Shown here piece after piece: positions 31,924 to 40,701 of a stretch of 64,000 nt of DNA. Numbering within the stretch: position 1 is the stretch's first letter; the number at the start of each line of letters is the position of its first letter. The stretch is from Aliirhizobium wenxiniae (lineage in GTDB: Bacteria; Pseudomonadota; Alphaproteobacteria; Rhizobiales; Rhizobiaceae), in assembly GCF_019511445.1 (NCBI RefSeq), contig NZ_JAEUAN010000019.1, positions 1 through 64,000 of the forward strand, written 5' to 3'. The notes under the pieces were generated by a model, which worked only from the letters and a program-made list of their open reading frames with translations, was not told the origin of the DNA and searched no databases. Made by a program: the position numbers and the translations under genes.

Positions 31924-32904
31924 TCAGGCCGCCTTGCCGCTGCCGGTAAACTGGCCGTGCGGACGGAAATGGACCAGGTAGGAGGCAAGGATGGAGCCCG
32001 GAACAACCGGACGAATGCCGAGCCCGCAAAGCGTGCGTCCCTCCTTGATCGCGTTCTCGGAGACGACATTGTCGCTCTTGAGAAGCTCAATCTGATCGGC
32101 AGTCACCGGTGGCTTTACGAACGGGATGAGGGACGCGATGCTTCCGATCATCGAGGCAATCCCGAAAGGCAGCGAAACCAGCGCGCGCTCGCGACAGGTC
32201 ACGCGCAGCACGGTCTCGAGACAGTCGCGGAATGTCATCACTTCAGCGCCGCCGAGTTCGTAGATCGTGCCGGGTTTCAGCGTGCCATCGACCGAACGAG
32301 CAACGACTTCCGCCACGTCCTCGACATAGACGGGCTGCAGCTTGGTCTTTCCGCCGCCGATCAGCGGCAGCGCCGGAAGCCGGCGAGCCATCGCACCAAA
32401 CTTGTTGAAGAAATTGTCTTCCGGTCCGAACACGATCGACGGCCGCAAAATGACGGCCTCGGGGATAAGCGACAGGATGCTTGCTTCGGCGCGGCCCTTG
32501 CTGCGCGCATAGGACGAGCCGGAATTCACATCGGCGCCGATCGCCGAAATATGGGTGAACTTCGCACCTGCCTTGGCTGTCGCCTCGGCGACCGCGCGGG
32601 CCCCTGCGTCCTGAATGGCGTCAAACGTATTGCGGCCGCTTTCAAACAGAATGCCGACGCAGTTAATCACATGCGCCGAGCCTTCGACAGCACGCTCGAT
32701 CGACTTCGGATAGCGAAGATTGGCCTGAACCAGCGAAATCTGGCCGACATAACCCGCTGGCAGAAGAAAACCGGCGAGATCCGGGCGGCGCACCGCGACG
32801 CGCACGCGATAACCGCGCTTGGCGAGCGAGCGAACCACATGGCGACCTACGAAACCTGATCCACCGAAAACGGTAACAAGCGGCGGAAGATTATTTACGG
32901 TCAT
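31924..32904 (-). CDS. Complex I NDUFA9-type NAD-dependent epimerase
   Basis: A 326-residue atypical SDR with VTVFGGSGFVGRHVVRSLAK as dinucleotide-binding motif. YARSKGRAEASILS resembles the active-site segment, and RPSIVFGPEDNFFNKF is characteristic of the NDUFA9 branch, which in mitochondria is an accessory subunit of complex I and in alphaproteobacteria stands alone. The ATG at 32904 has GGGGCAG upstream; a longer start at 32934 has none. Enzymatic activity is unproven. Confidence 0.88.
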   Translation of the reverse strand: MTVNNLPPLVTVFGGSGFVGRHVVRSLAKRGYRVRVAVRRPDLAGFLLPAGYVGQISLVQANLRYPKSIERAVEGSAHVINCVGILFESGRNTFDAIQDAGARAVAEATAKAGAKFTHISAIGADVNSGSSYARSKGRAEASILSLIPEAVILRPSIVFGPEDNFFNKFGAMARRLPALPLIGGGKTKLQPVYVEDVAEVVARSVDGTLKPGTIYELGGAEVMTFRDCLETVLRVTCRERALVSLPFGIASMIGSIASLIPFVKPPVTADQIELLKSDNVVSENAIKEGRTLCGLGIRPVVPGSILASYLVHFRPHGQFTGSGKAA

Positions 32905-33007
32905 GGTCTGCCCCGAAATCTGTCTCTTACTCATTGGTCTTTAGCTTAAACCTCAACGTGGTGGAAGAGACTTGCGCGCCTCAGATGTCGCAAGTCTCTG
33001 GGTGACT

Positions 33008-33295
33008 TCAGATCCCCTGGACGACCACCATTTCGCCGTCGGCAACTTCCTGTCGGATTTTTGCAGCCACCTGATATTCCGGCGAATTATAGCAATCGAT
33101 CGCAGCCTGCATCGATGGAAACTCGATCACGACATTGCGATGGCGCGATGTGCCTTCCAGTTCTTCACTTGCGCCGCCGCGCGCCAGAAAATGCGCGCCA
33201 TATTTCTCGAAGGCCGGTTTTGCAGCCGCCACGTAATCCTTGTAGCGCTCGGGATCGTGCACATCCATTCGCGCGATCCAATATCCCTTGGTCAT
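33008..33295 (-). CDS. DUF1330-family protein
   Basis: A 95-residue ferredoxin-like dimeric alpha/beta barrel protein starting MTKGYWIARMDVHDPERYK. RHRNVVIEFPSMQAAIDCYN is the hallmark of DUF1330, a family related to monooxygenase-like folds with unknown substrate. It is divergent from the beta-helix protein. Confidence 0.88.
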   Translation of the reverse strand: MTKGYWIARMDVHDPERYKDYVAAAKPAFEKYGAHFLARGGASEELEGTSRHRNVVIEFPSMQAAIDCYNSPEYQVAAKIRQEVADGEMVVVQGI

Positions 33296-33357
33296 GAAAT
33301 ATCCTCCTCTCCCGTTTAGGCTTATCCGAAATCGGGCGAATCAGGAGGCAAGTCAAT

Positions 33358-34416
33358 ATGCGGCGATACGCATTCCCTTTCGTGGCGGCTGTAATTGTGG
33401 CGGGTGGCTCGCCGCTTTTACTCGTTGCTTCCGATGCGCGGGCCGATGCCTGCCCGGCGAATGTCATGGACGCACTTCGTGCGCCGGCGGGCAAGGAGGC
33501 AAAGCCGGTCAACATTCGCTGCGATGTTAGCTTGAACAAGGGAGACAGGATCACCCAGCGTATCGTCTTCTCGGGCAGCCGCTCCTCCGGTGTGGTCTTT
33601 GATTGTAACGGGGCGATGATCGACGGCAGTGGGACGAAGGCAAGGACGGTGCTGATCCAGTCGCGCAAGGGCGATGACGGCAAGTGGGACGTGCCCACCG
33701 ACATCACCATCCGCAACTGCCAGATAAAGGGAGATCTGCGCATCCAGGGGCTCGGCAACAACGGCCAGGCGAAGGAAGTGAAGGCATCGTCGAACCGGGA
33801 CGGTCACACACAAAGGGCGCAGGCAGCAGCGCCGACCGGCATTCTCCTCGACAACCTGACATTCTCCGGCAGTGTCGGTGTACCGCTCTATCTCGCGCCG
33901 GGCGTGACCAATGTCACGGTGCAGAATTCCCGGTTCACCGGCAAGGCAAGTTCGACCGTCGTTTATCTCGATGCCGAATCAGCCGGAAACGTCATTGTCG
34001 GCAACACATTTTCCGCTCGCCCCGAATGGCGCGAGGTTATCGCCGTCGATGGCTCGGCAAACAATCGGATTGAAAACAACACATTCGTCAATCCGCTCAG
34101 CGGCGGGGTCTATCTCTATCGAAATTGCGGCGAAGGCGGCACGTTCCGCCATCAGTCGCCGCAGGGCAATCTCGTCCGCGGCAACACGTTTCAATATCAG
34201 GTCCCGGTTGCGCGGCCGGCAGTCTGGATCGGTAGCCGGGAAGGGCTGAGCATGTTCAACAGCTACTGCCTCGTCCAACCCAAGATGCTGCTCGAAGGTC
34301 TCGATCATAGCGACGGCGCCAATAACAACACCGTTACGGATAACCGCCTGATCGGCGGCTCCCCGAACCTGATCGTCGATGAGGGCGCCGGCAACCGGGT
34401 CTCCAACAATCGCTAG
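33358..34416 (+). CDS. Secreted right-handed beta-helix protein
   Basis: A 352-residue exported protein with a signal peptide (FPFVAAVIVAGGSPLLL, cleavage near ARADA). Repeated rungs of about 22 residues with Asn ladders are visible, for example NVTVQNSRFTG, NVIVGNTFSA, NRIENNTFVN, NLVRGNTFQY and NNTVTDNRLIG. Right-handed beta-helix proteins bind or cleave polysaccharides. No catalytic triad could be assigned, so binding or structural roles are equally likely. Four Cys (for instance CPANV and CDVS at the start) may stabilise the cap. Confidence 0.82.
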   Translation: MRRYAFPFVAAVIVAGGSPLLLVASDARADACPANVMDALRAPAGKEAKPVNIRCDVSLNKGDRITQRIVFSGSRSSGVVFDCNGAMIDGSGTKARTVLIQSRKGDDGKWDVPTDITIRNCQIKGDLRIQGLGNNGQAKEVKASSNRDGHTQRAQAAAPTGILLDNLTFSGSVGVPLYLAPGVTNVTVQNSRFTGKASSTVVYLDAESAGNVIVGNTFSARPEWREVIAVDGSANNRIENNTFVNPLSGGVYLYRNCGEGGTFRHQSPQGNLVRGNTFQYQVPVARPAVWIGSREGLSMFNSYCLVQPKMLLEGLDHSDGANNNTVTDNRLIGGSPNLIVDEGAGNRVSNNR

Positions 34417-34428
34417 TTGGCTAGACCC

Positions 34429-35139
34429 TCAGGCGTCGTTGGCGGGCCAGAGAGCCTCGCGCATTTCCGCAAGAATTGCTTCTGCCGATGCTTTCGGATC
34501 CTCGGCCTTGACGATCGGACGGCTGACGACGAGATGCGTGGAACCGGCTTTCAAGGCGTCGAATGGAGTCACGACACGCTTCTGGTCACCAGCATCGGCA
34601 CCTTTCGGGCGAATACCGGGGGTAACGATTGCCATGTCGGTGCCGAGGATCTCGCGAACGGCAGCGGATTCTTCCGCGGAGCAGACGATGCCGCCCATGC
34701 CAGCGTCGCGTGCCTGCGCCGCACGGGTGCGGACCAGCTGTTCCGGGGTCTGGGCATAGCCTGCCTCGGTCACGTCGGCTGCATCCATCGAGGTCAGTAC
34801 GGTGACGCCGAGCAGGCAGAGATCCGATCCCTTGGCGGCTTCGACTGCGGCCAGCATTGCCTTGGGATAAGCGTGCAGCGTCAGCATGGTCATGCCCATC
34901 TTGGCAATGTTCTCCACGCCCTTCGCCACAGTGTTGTCGATGTCGAGCAGCTTCATGTCGAGAAAGATCTTCTTGCCGTCCTTGGCAAGGTCACGGGCAA
35001 ATTCCAGCCCGCCGGCAAACACCAGCTGGTAGCCGATCTTGTAGAAGGAGACGCTATCGCCGAGCGTGGCGACCATTTTTTCGGCCTCGGAAACGGTCGG
35101 GATATCGAGGCCCACGATCAGTCGGTCACGCGCTTGCAT
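34429..35139 (-). CDS. pyrF: Orotidine 5'-phosphate decarboxylase
   Basis: A 236-residue (beta/alpha)8 decarboxylase making UMP. MQARDRLIVGLDIPTVSEAE opens it, KKIFLDMKLLDIDNTVAKG has the catalytic Asp-Lys-Asp pattern, and VTPGIRPKGADAGDQKR is the phosphate loop. The ATG at 35139 with AAGGGGA upstream is preferred over three upstream ATG codons. It follows the histidine phosphatase by five bases, so it is translationally coupled. Confidence 0.95.
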   Translation of the reverse strand: MQARDRLIVGLDIPTVSEAEKMVATLGDSVSFYKIGYQLVFAGGLEFARDLAKDGKKIFLDMKLLDIDNTVAKGVENIAKMGMTMLTLHAYPKAMLAAVEAAKGSDLCLLGVTVLTSMDAADVTEAGYAQTPEQLVRTRAAQARDAGMGGIVCSAEESAAVREILGTDMAIVTPGIRPKGADAGDQKRVVTPFDALKAGSTHLVVSRPIVKAEDPKASAEAILAEMREALWPANDA

Positions 35140-35144
35140 GTTGG

Positions 35145-35732
35145 TCATTCCCCTTGCCATGTTTCTATCGGGGTCCAGTCGCACGAGACGGTGCGATCCG
35201 CAAGGGAGAAGCAGAAGAGATTTCCGCCGCCGCCTGGCTGATCATGGCTTCTTGTGATCGGGGTTTGCAGCAGATGGCATTTCAAAAGCGTGCCGACGCC
35301 GCCATGGCCGACGAAGGCGATCGGCATGTCGGGATTGTGGTCGGAAAGTATGCGATCGAAAGCGGCAACGATGCGGGCCTGCGCATCCACGGCCTTTTCC
35401 CAGCCCTTGAAGCTCTCCGTCGGATTGGCGAAGAACCAGTCTGCCGCCGCTTCGAATTCCGGCGGGGCCAGAAAACCGGTGGCCGACCGATCATTTTCAT
35501 GCGTGTCGGGAGCAAGCATGATCGAGACATCAGCAACGGCGGCCAAGATCTCCGCCGTTTCGATCGCCTTTGTCTCGTCGCTTGAAACGATCCGGCCGAG
35601 CTTTTGCGCCCAGGGCTGCTGTGAAGCTTTCTGGGCACGATGCCGGCCGATATCAGAAAGCCCCCATTGCGGCACCGGCACCTTCGGGTCGATGCGCACC
35701 TGCGGGTGAGTGATATAAAGGCCGAAGGTCAT
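35145..35732 (-). CDS. Histidine phosphatase-fold protein with altered RHG motif
   Basis: A 195-residue protein of the phosphoglycerate-mutase-like superfamily. In the family the catalytic motif is R-H-G; here it reads YITHPQVRID, so the histidine (His9) is kept but the Arg before it is Thr and the Gly after it is Pro. The second histidine is intact in IAFVGHGGVGTLL, and IVSSDETKAIETAEIL matches the helix after the first loop. Activity is therefore uncertain. It is coupled to pyrF. Confidence 0.82.
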   Translation of the reverse strand: MTFGLYITHPQVRIDPKVPVPQWGLSDIGRHRAQKASQQPWAQKLGRIVSSDETKAIETAEILAAVADVSIMLAPDTHENDRSATGFLAPPEFEAAADWFFANPTESFKGWEKAVDAQARIVAAFDRILSDHNPDMPIAFVGHGGVGTLLKCHLLQTPITRSHDQPGGGGNLFCFSLADRTVSCDWTPIETWQGE

Positions 35733-35801
35733 GTCGGTCAGGACTCCAGAGCGGATCGAGATCGATCCCGCTTACATCGGACGATTGACGCGAGTATGAA
35801 T

Positions 35802-36395
35802 TCAGGTCCTTGTATAGGTCCACAACTGCGCCGGCGGGATATTCCGCACGACAAAATCATAATGCTTGATCTTGTAGCGATCCGGATTGGCGATGATCGG
35901 CGAGACCGGACCATAGGTGATCTGCATCACCGGGCGCCCGGCGGGCATGCGGTCGAGCAGGTCTTCCAGAAGCGCAATACGGCTTTCCATCGGAAAGCTC
36001 AGCATCGGGATGGCGGAGATCACGCTGTCGAAGATCACCGATTTCATCCCTCCCAGCGTCTTGTCGAGGTCGAAGGCGTCGCCATTGATGAAATGGACGC
36101 CTTGATAGGTTTTCAGCAGGTTCTGGTAGAAATCTGTCGAATATTCGATCGAAACCAGGTTTTCAGGTGCGATGCCGCGTTCCAGAATTGCCTTGGTGAT
36201 AACGCCTGTGCCAGGGCCAAGTTCAAGCACGGGCAGACCGGACGAGGGATTGATGACGCTTGCCATCCGCTTGGCGGTGACGGAAGAGGTGGGGCAGATC
36301 GCACCGACACTTTTCGGACCATCCATCCAGCCCTTGAAGAAACGGATTTCCTCGTCGAACTTCCGGCCGAGCCGTTCCTTCAAGCGTAATTCCAT
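35802..36395 (-). CDS. pmtA: Phospholipid N-methyltransferase (PmtA type)
   Basis: A 197-residue SAM-dependent methylase. VLELGPGTGVITKAILERG is the SAM motif, and the short soluble form with MELRLKERLGRKFDEEIRFF at the start is the rhizobial PmtA type, which methylates phosphatidylethanolamine stepwise to phosphatidylcholine, a lipid needed for host interaction in rhizobia and agrobacteria. The N-terminal helix probably binds anionic membrane. It lies beside dnaN, as in relatives. Confidence 0.9.
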   Translation of the reverse strand: MELRLKERLGRKFDEEIRFFKGWMDGPKSVGAICPTSSVTAKRMASVINPSSGLPVLELGPGTGVITKAILERGIAPENLVSIEYSTDFYQNLLKTYQGVHFINGDAFDLDKTLGGMKSVIFDSVISAIPMLSFPMESRIALLEDLLDRMPAGRPVMQITYGPVSPIIANPDRYKIKHYDFVVRNIPPAQLWTYTRT

Positions 36396-36500
36396 CTAGT
36401 TACCTCTCCCGGTTTTCATGCCTATCTGGTCGTCTGGCCGCAGGGGTCAAGGTCCATGACGCAAAGGCAGGCAAGAATGTCGCAATTAGAAAGCGGCATA

Positions 36501-36530
36501 AAAAAGGCGGCTCGGAATTTCCGGCCGCCT
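36501..36530 (-). terminator. Rho-independent terminator of dnaN
   Basis: Read on the minus strand, AGGCGGC and GCCGCCT close an outer stem with a nested CGGAA/TTCCG stem inside, then a T-run follows. It starts nine bases after the dnaN stop. This is a strong simple terminator. Confidence 0.88.
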
Positions 36531-36538
36531 CGATTGTT

Positions 36539-37657
36539 TTATACGCGCATTGGCATCAATACGTAGAGAGCATCGTCTCCCGCTGTATCTCTCACCAGCG
36601 TCGGTGAACCCGCATCCGCCAGCATGAAGATGGCGTCGTCACCCGAAAGCTGGGCCGTGATGTCGAGCAGGTATTTTGCGTTGAAGCCGATTTCCATCGG
36701 ATCGTTGTCGTATCCGACCGCGACTTCTTCCGTGGCGCTGCCCGAATCCGGGTTGTTGACCGTCAGCATCAACTGGCCTTCCGTCAGGGCAAGCTTTACC
36801 GCGCGGCCGCGCTCGGACGAAATGGTCGAAACGCGATCGACTGCCTTGGTGAAGGTCTGGCAATCGACGCGCATTTCCTTGTCGTTGCCGGTCGGGATAA
36901 CGCGCTGGTAATCCGGGAACGTGCCGTCGATCAGCTTCGACGTCATGATGATGTCGGCGATCGTCAGGCGGATTTTTGCGTCGGAAACTTCAACGGTTAC
37001 CAGTGCTTCCGGATCATCTACCAGCTTCTGCAACTCGCCGACCGTCTTGCGCGGAATGATGATCCCCGGCATGCCTTCGGAGCCGGAAGGGGCTTCCACG
37101 TCTGCGCGTGCGAGACGGTGACCGTCGGTGGCAACGGCGCGCAGCTTCAGGTCGCCGCCGGCCTCGATAGTGTGGAAGAAGATGCCGTTCAGGTAATAGC
37201 GGGTCTCTTCCGTGGAGATCGCGAACTGGGTGCGATCGATCAACATCTTGAGATCGGTCGCCTTGAGCTTGAACGTATGGCTGAACGAGCCGGCGGTCAG
37301 ATCCGGGAAATCGGTTTCCGGCAGGCATTGCAGCGAGAATTTCGAACGGCCGGACTGGACCGTCATCGATCCGCCATCCGGGTTGGTGGCGAGCAGCACT
37401 TCCGAACCGTCAGGCAGCTTGCGGACGATTTCATAAAGAAGATGTGCAGGAACCGTGGTGGCGCCGGCCTGTTCGACCATCGCCGGAACGGACTCTGTGA
37501 TCTCCAGATCGAGGTCCGTCGCCTTCAGTTCGACGCTGGCATCGGAAGCGCGCATCAGCACGTTGGAAAGGATCGGAATTGTGTTGCGGCGCTCGACCAC
37601 GCGATGCACGTGGCTCAACGATTTCAGAAGATTGGACCGCTCGAGAGTAATACGCAT
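36539..37657 (-). CDS. dnaN: DNA polymerase III beta clamp
   Basis: A 372-residue sliding clamp with three repeated domains; MRITLERSNLLKSLSHVHRV starts it, LLYEIVRKLPDGSEV lies in domain I, MPGIIIPRKTVGELQKL in domain II and GDDALYVLMPMRV ends domain III. It tethers replicative polymerases and many repair proteins. It is divergent from rsmI with an upstream region of about 255 bases. dnaA is not nearby in this window. Confidence 0.98.
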   Translation of the reverse strand: MRITLERSNLLKSLSHVHRVVERRNTIPILSNVLMRASDASVELKATDLDLEITESVPAMVEQAGATTVPAHLLYEIVRKLPDGSEVLLATNPDGGSMTVQSGRSKFSLQCLPETDFPDLTAGSFSHTFKLKATDLKMLIDRTQFAISTEETRYYLNGIFFHTIEAGGDLKLRAVATDGHRLARADVEAPSGSEGMPGIIIPRKTVGELQKLVDDPEALVTVEVSDAKIRLTIADIIMTSKLIDGTFPDYQRVIPTGNDKEMRVDCQTFTKAVDRVSTISSERGRAVKLALTEGQLMLTVNNPDSGSATEEVAVGYDNDPMEIGFNAKYLLDITAQLSGDDAIFMLADAGSPTLVRDTAGDDALYVLMPMRV

Positions 37658-37747
37658 GGACTCAACCGCTTTCGACCTGGGCGTCCCGAAAGCTGGGGCG
37701 CCTTATATTCTTCGGCTTTCATAAGCCGGACGATGTGGAGGGGCAAA

Positions 37748-37888
37748 ATGGCAGAGATCGACCTTTCAACGCAAGAGGATAAGCGGGCAGTCTGCTTCAT
37801 TTCGGCACTCGCGGCAGGCCTGCACACAGAAAACTTGCCCCTCTGCCGCTTGCGGGCCGCCATCGCCTTGACCATAAAGGGCTTATGA
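37748..37888 (+). CDS. Possible small protein upstream of rsmI
   Basis: A 46-codon frame starts MAEIDLSTQEDKRAVCFISA with GGAGGGG four bases before the ATG, a strong ribosome site. It ends IALTIKGL about 24 bases before rsmI. It overlaps the dnaN promoter region. The composition is not clearly protein-like, and no family is known; it may be a short leader or an artefact. Confidence 0.3.
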   Translation: MAEIDLSTQEDKRAVCFISALAAGLHTENLPLCRLRAAIALTIKGL

Positions 37889-37912
37889 TCATCCAACTGA
37901 ATTGAAAAGCTC

Positions 37913-38818
37913 GTGGCTGGACCCTCTGAAGCGACCCGGGGCTACCGCGTCGCCAACACTTTCGTTCCCTCGCGCCCGCTGGAGCCGGCGCTCTATCTCG
38001 TCGCAACGCCGATCGGCAATCTCGGTGACATCACGCTGCGCGCGCTGGAAACGCTGTCGGGCGCGGATGTGCTGGCCTGCGAAGATACCCGTGTCACCCG
38101 CGTGCTGCTGGATCGTTACGGCATCGCCAACAAGCCCTATGCCTATCACGAGCATAATGCCGACGAGATGGGGCCAAGGCTATTGGCCGCTCTGGAAGAG
38201 GGCAAGTCCGTCGCGCTGGTTTCCGATGCCGGAACGCCACTTGTTTCCGATCCGGGTTATCGGCTGGGGCAATCGGCGATCGAGGCGGGTTACAAGGTCG
38301 TGCCCATTCCCGGTGCATCTGCGCCTCTGGCGGCACTGGTTACCTCCGGCCTCCCCAACGATGCCTTCATGTTCGCCGGGTTCCTGCCCGTGAAGGAGAA
38401 GGGACGGCGCGACCGGCTGGCGGAACTGTCGAAGATCCCGGCGACATTGATATTTTTCGAATCTCCGCATCGTATCGCTGCAACGCTGGCGTCCGCGGCT
38501 GACGTTCTTGGTGCCGGCCGTGCTGCCTGTGTCGGGCGCGAATTGACCAAGGCTTTTGAGGAGATAAGCCGCGCCTCTCTGGGAGAACTGGCCGAAGCCT
38601 TTGATGGTCGCAACGTCAAAGGCGAGATCGTCTTCCTTGTCGGGCCGCCAGCTTATGATGACGTGCCGGCTGCCGTCGATGTCGATGTGCTGCTCGAAGA
38701 GCTGTCGTCTTCGATGCCGGCGGCCAAGGCTGCGGCCGAGGCCGCACGCCTGACGGGGCTTTCCAAGAGAGATCTCTACCAGCGGCTCGTTGCCATGAAG
38801 GATAAGGATGGGGGCTGA
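37913..38818 (+). CDS. rsmI: 16S rRNA (cytidine1402-2'-O)-methyltransferase
   Basis: A 301-residue SAM-dependent tetrapyrrole-methylase-fold enzyme. LYLVATPIGNLGDITLRALE is the family signature, LVSDAGTPLVSDPGYRLG the substrate loop, PGASAPLAALVTSGLP follows. It methylates the ribose of C1402 in 16S rRNA. The start is a GTG at 37913. The stop overlaps the yraN ATG by one base. Confidence 0.95.
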   Translation: MAGPSEATRGYRVANTFVPSRPLEPALYLVATPIGNLGDITLRALETLSGADVLACEDTRVTRVLLDRYGIANKPYAYHEHNADEMGPRLLAALEEGKSVALVSDAGTPLVSDPGYRLGQSAIEAGYKVVPIPGASAPLAALVTSGLPNDAFMFAGFLPVKEKGRRDRLAELSKIPATLIFFESPHRIAATLASAADVLGAGRAACVGRELTKAFEEISRASLGELAEAFDGRNVKGEIVFLVGPPAYDDVPAAVDVDVLLEELSSSMPAAKAAAEAARLTGLSKRDLYQRLVAMKDKDGG

Positions 38819-39192
38819 TGGGCCGGAGTGCCGAAGATAAACGGCATCAACGCCGTCGCGCCGAGCGGCGCGGCCACGTTGCCGAATATCTTGCGGCTCT
38901 CTACCTTTTGCTCAAGGGCTATAAAATCCTCGCATTTCGTCACCGGACCAGACTTGGCGAGATCGATATCGTTGCGCGCAGAAAGACGCTCATTCTGTTC
39001 GTCGAGGTGAAAGCCCGAGCGCGGGAAGGTGATGCTATCGATGCTGTGGGCTACGACACGCAGAGACGGATAAGGGCGGCCAGCGATATCTGGCTGTCGC
39101 GGCGGCGTGACGCGCATCTTCTGTCTGCTCGATACGACATTATCGCCGTTCTGCCATGGCGTTTGCCACGTCATTTTCCGGATGCTTTTTGA
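38818..39192 (+). CDS. yraN: YraN-family (UPF0102) nuclease-like protein
   Basis: A 124-residue restriction-endonuclease-like fold protein. RRGHVAEYLAALYLLLKGYK and GEIDIVARRKTLILFVEVKA show the E-x-D-x-V...E-V-K pattern of the PD-(D/E)xK superfamily. Such proteins are almost always paired with rsmI and are suspected to act on nucleic acids; the role is not known. Coupled to rsmI by one base. Confidence 0.93.
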   Translation: MGRSAEDKRHQRRRAERRGHVAEYLAALYLLLKGYKILAFRHRTRLGEIDIVARRKTLILFVEVKARAREGDAIDAVGYDTQRRIRAASDIWLSRRRDAHLLSARYDIIAVLPWRLPRHFPDAF

Positions 39193-39224
39193 CGGCTGAA
39201 TGAAGTTTTTGCAAAGCTGTGCAA

Positions 39225-39242
39225 ACGTCACAAATCTGAAAT
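39225..39242 (+). promoter_or_regulatory. Degenerate PHO-box-like direct repeat
   Basis: ACGTCAC, AAAT, CTGAAAT recalls the rhizobial PHO box CTGTCAT-N4-CTGTCAT with about half of the positions kept. It lies 75 bases before ugpB. ugp operons are in the phosphate regulon in related rhizobia, so PhoB control is plausible, but the match is weak. Confidence 0.3.
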
Positions 39243-39316
39243 CGAACTGTTAAGAGCCTGTCACGAGCAGGCCCTATTGCGATCCTCGATCCAACCAAGG
39301 CGGAGAGGACGTAACC

Positions 39317-40621
39317 ATGACCATGATCAAGAAATTTTCGATGGCCGCGATGGCAGTTGCTATGTCTGCAACATCCTCGCTCGCAGCAACCAACATCACC
39401 TGGTGGCACGGCATGGGCGGCCGCAACGGTGAAGTCATCAACGAGATCTCGCAGAAGTTCAACGCTTCGCAGACCGCTTGCGCTCTGACGCCGATCTCCA
39501 AGGGCACCTATGAAGAAGCTCTGGCAACCGGTATCGCCGCTTTCCGTTCTGGCGAGCAGCCGAACATCCTCCAGGTTTTTGATGCCGGTGCTGCCACCAT
39601 CATCAACGCCAAGGGCGCGACCGTTGCCGCCGAAGACCTGATCAACAACGCAGGTTACAAGTTCGACCGCGAAGCCTTCATCGAAGGCGTTCGTTATTTC
39701 TACGCCGACAGCGAAGGCAAGTTCATCGGCATGCCGTTCAACTCGTCGGCCCCGATCATGTACGTCAACCCGCAGGCTTTCGAAAAGGCCGGCGTTGAAG
39801 TGCCGAAGACCTGGGAAGAGTTTGAAGCCGTTGCGCCGAAGCTCAAGGAAGCCGGCTTCATCCCGTTGACCGCTTCGCAGCTGACCTGGCAGTTCACCGA
39901 GAACTTCTTCTCGCGCCAGAACATCCAGTTCGCCAACAACAACAACGGTTACGACAGCGTTGTCGACACCAAGATGAACCTCACCGACAAGAACCTTGTC
40001 ATGATGTTCGAAAAGCTGAAGGCCTGGTCTGACGCCGGTCTCTACAAGTTCTACGGCGCAAGCTGGAACGACAACCAGAAGCCTTTCGAAGAAGGCAAGG
40101 TTGCCATGTGGATCGGTTCTTCCGGTTCCTTCGGCGGCCTGCAGAAGACCGCATCCATGCCGTTCTCGGCTGACTTCCTGCCTTACTGGTCGGGCATTCA
40201 GGGCGCCGGCACCAACACCTTCATCGGTGGCGCTGCACTCTTCGCAATGGCCGGCAAGCCGGAAGCCGAAAACAAGTGCACGGCCGACTTCTTCCAGTTC
40301 CTGACCTCGCCGGAAGTCCAGAAATTCTACCACCAGGCTACCGGTTACGTTGCCATCACCAAGGCTGCCTACGAGCTTGCCAAGTCTGAAGGCTACTATG
40401 AAAAGACCCCGGTTGCCGAAGTCGGCATCAAGCAGCTGATGCTGCCGTCGGGCGAATGGTCCAAGGGTTACCGCCTCGGCTTCTACCCGCAGATCCGTTC
40501 CATCATGGAACGCGAATACAACAAGATCTTCTCGGGCGAAACGACCGTCCAGAAGGCATTCGAAACCATCGAGAAGGAAGGCAACGACCTCCTCGCCCGT
40601 TTCGCCAAGACCGCCGGCTGA
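39317..40621 (+). CDS. ugpB: sn-Glycerol-3-phosphate ABC transporter, binding protein
   Basis: A 434-residue periplasmic solute-binding protein with signal peptide (FSMAAMAVAMSATSSLAATN). NITWWHGMGGRNGEVINEIS and PFNSSAPIMYVNPQAFEKAG are typical for UgpB, and WIGSSGSFGGLQKT shows the ligand-binding hinge. It captures glycerol-3-phosphate or glycerophosphodiesters. GGAGAGG lies before the ATG. It leads the ugpBAEC operon; a hairpin separates it from ugpA. Confidence 0.93.
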   Translation: MTMIKKFSMAAMAVAMSATSSLAATNITWWHGMGGRNGEVINEISQKFNASQTACALTPISKGTYEEALATGIAAFRSGEQPNILQVFDAGAATIINAKGATVAAEDLINNAGYKFDREAFIEGVRYFYADSEGKFIGMPFNSSAPIMYVNPQAFEKAGVEVPKTWEEFEAVAPKLKEAGFIPLTASQLTWQFTENFFSRQNIQFANNNNGYDSVVDTKMNLTDKNLVMMFEKLKAWSDAGLYKFYGASWNDNQKPFEEGKVAMWIGSSGSFGGLQKTASMPFSADFLPYWSGIQGAGTNTFIGGAALFAMAGKPEAENKCTADFFQFLTSPEVQKFYHQATGYVAITKAAYELAKSEGYYEKTPVAEVGIKQLMLPSGEWSKGYRLGFYPQIRSIMEREYNKIFSGETTVQKAFETIEKEGNDLLARFAKTAG

Positions 40622-40641
40622 TAGCCATCTCCCGTCATCGT

Positions 40642-40676
40642 CCGTCCGCTCCCTCAAGGGGCGGGCGGGCTCTTTT
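40642..40676 (+). terminator. Intercistronic hairpin between ugpB and ugpA
   Basis: TCCGTCCGCTCCC pairs with GGGGCGGGCGGG through a TCAA loop, about 12 pairs with a few G-T and one bulge, followed by CTCTTTT. It sits directly after the ugpB stop and before ugpA. Such hairpins usually lower expression of the permease genes relative to the binding protein, by partial termination or mRNA stabilisation. Confidence 0.65.
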
Positions 40677-40701
40677 GTAATTGCAAGAAAGGGGAGAACG
40701 C

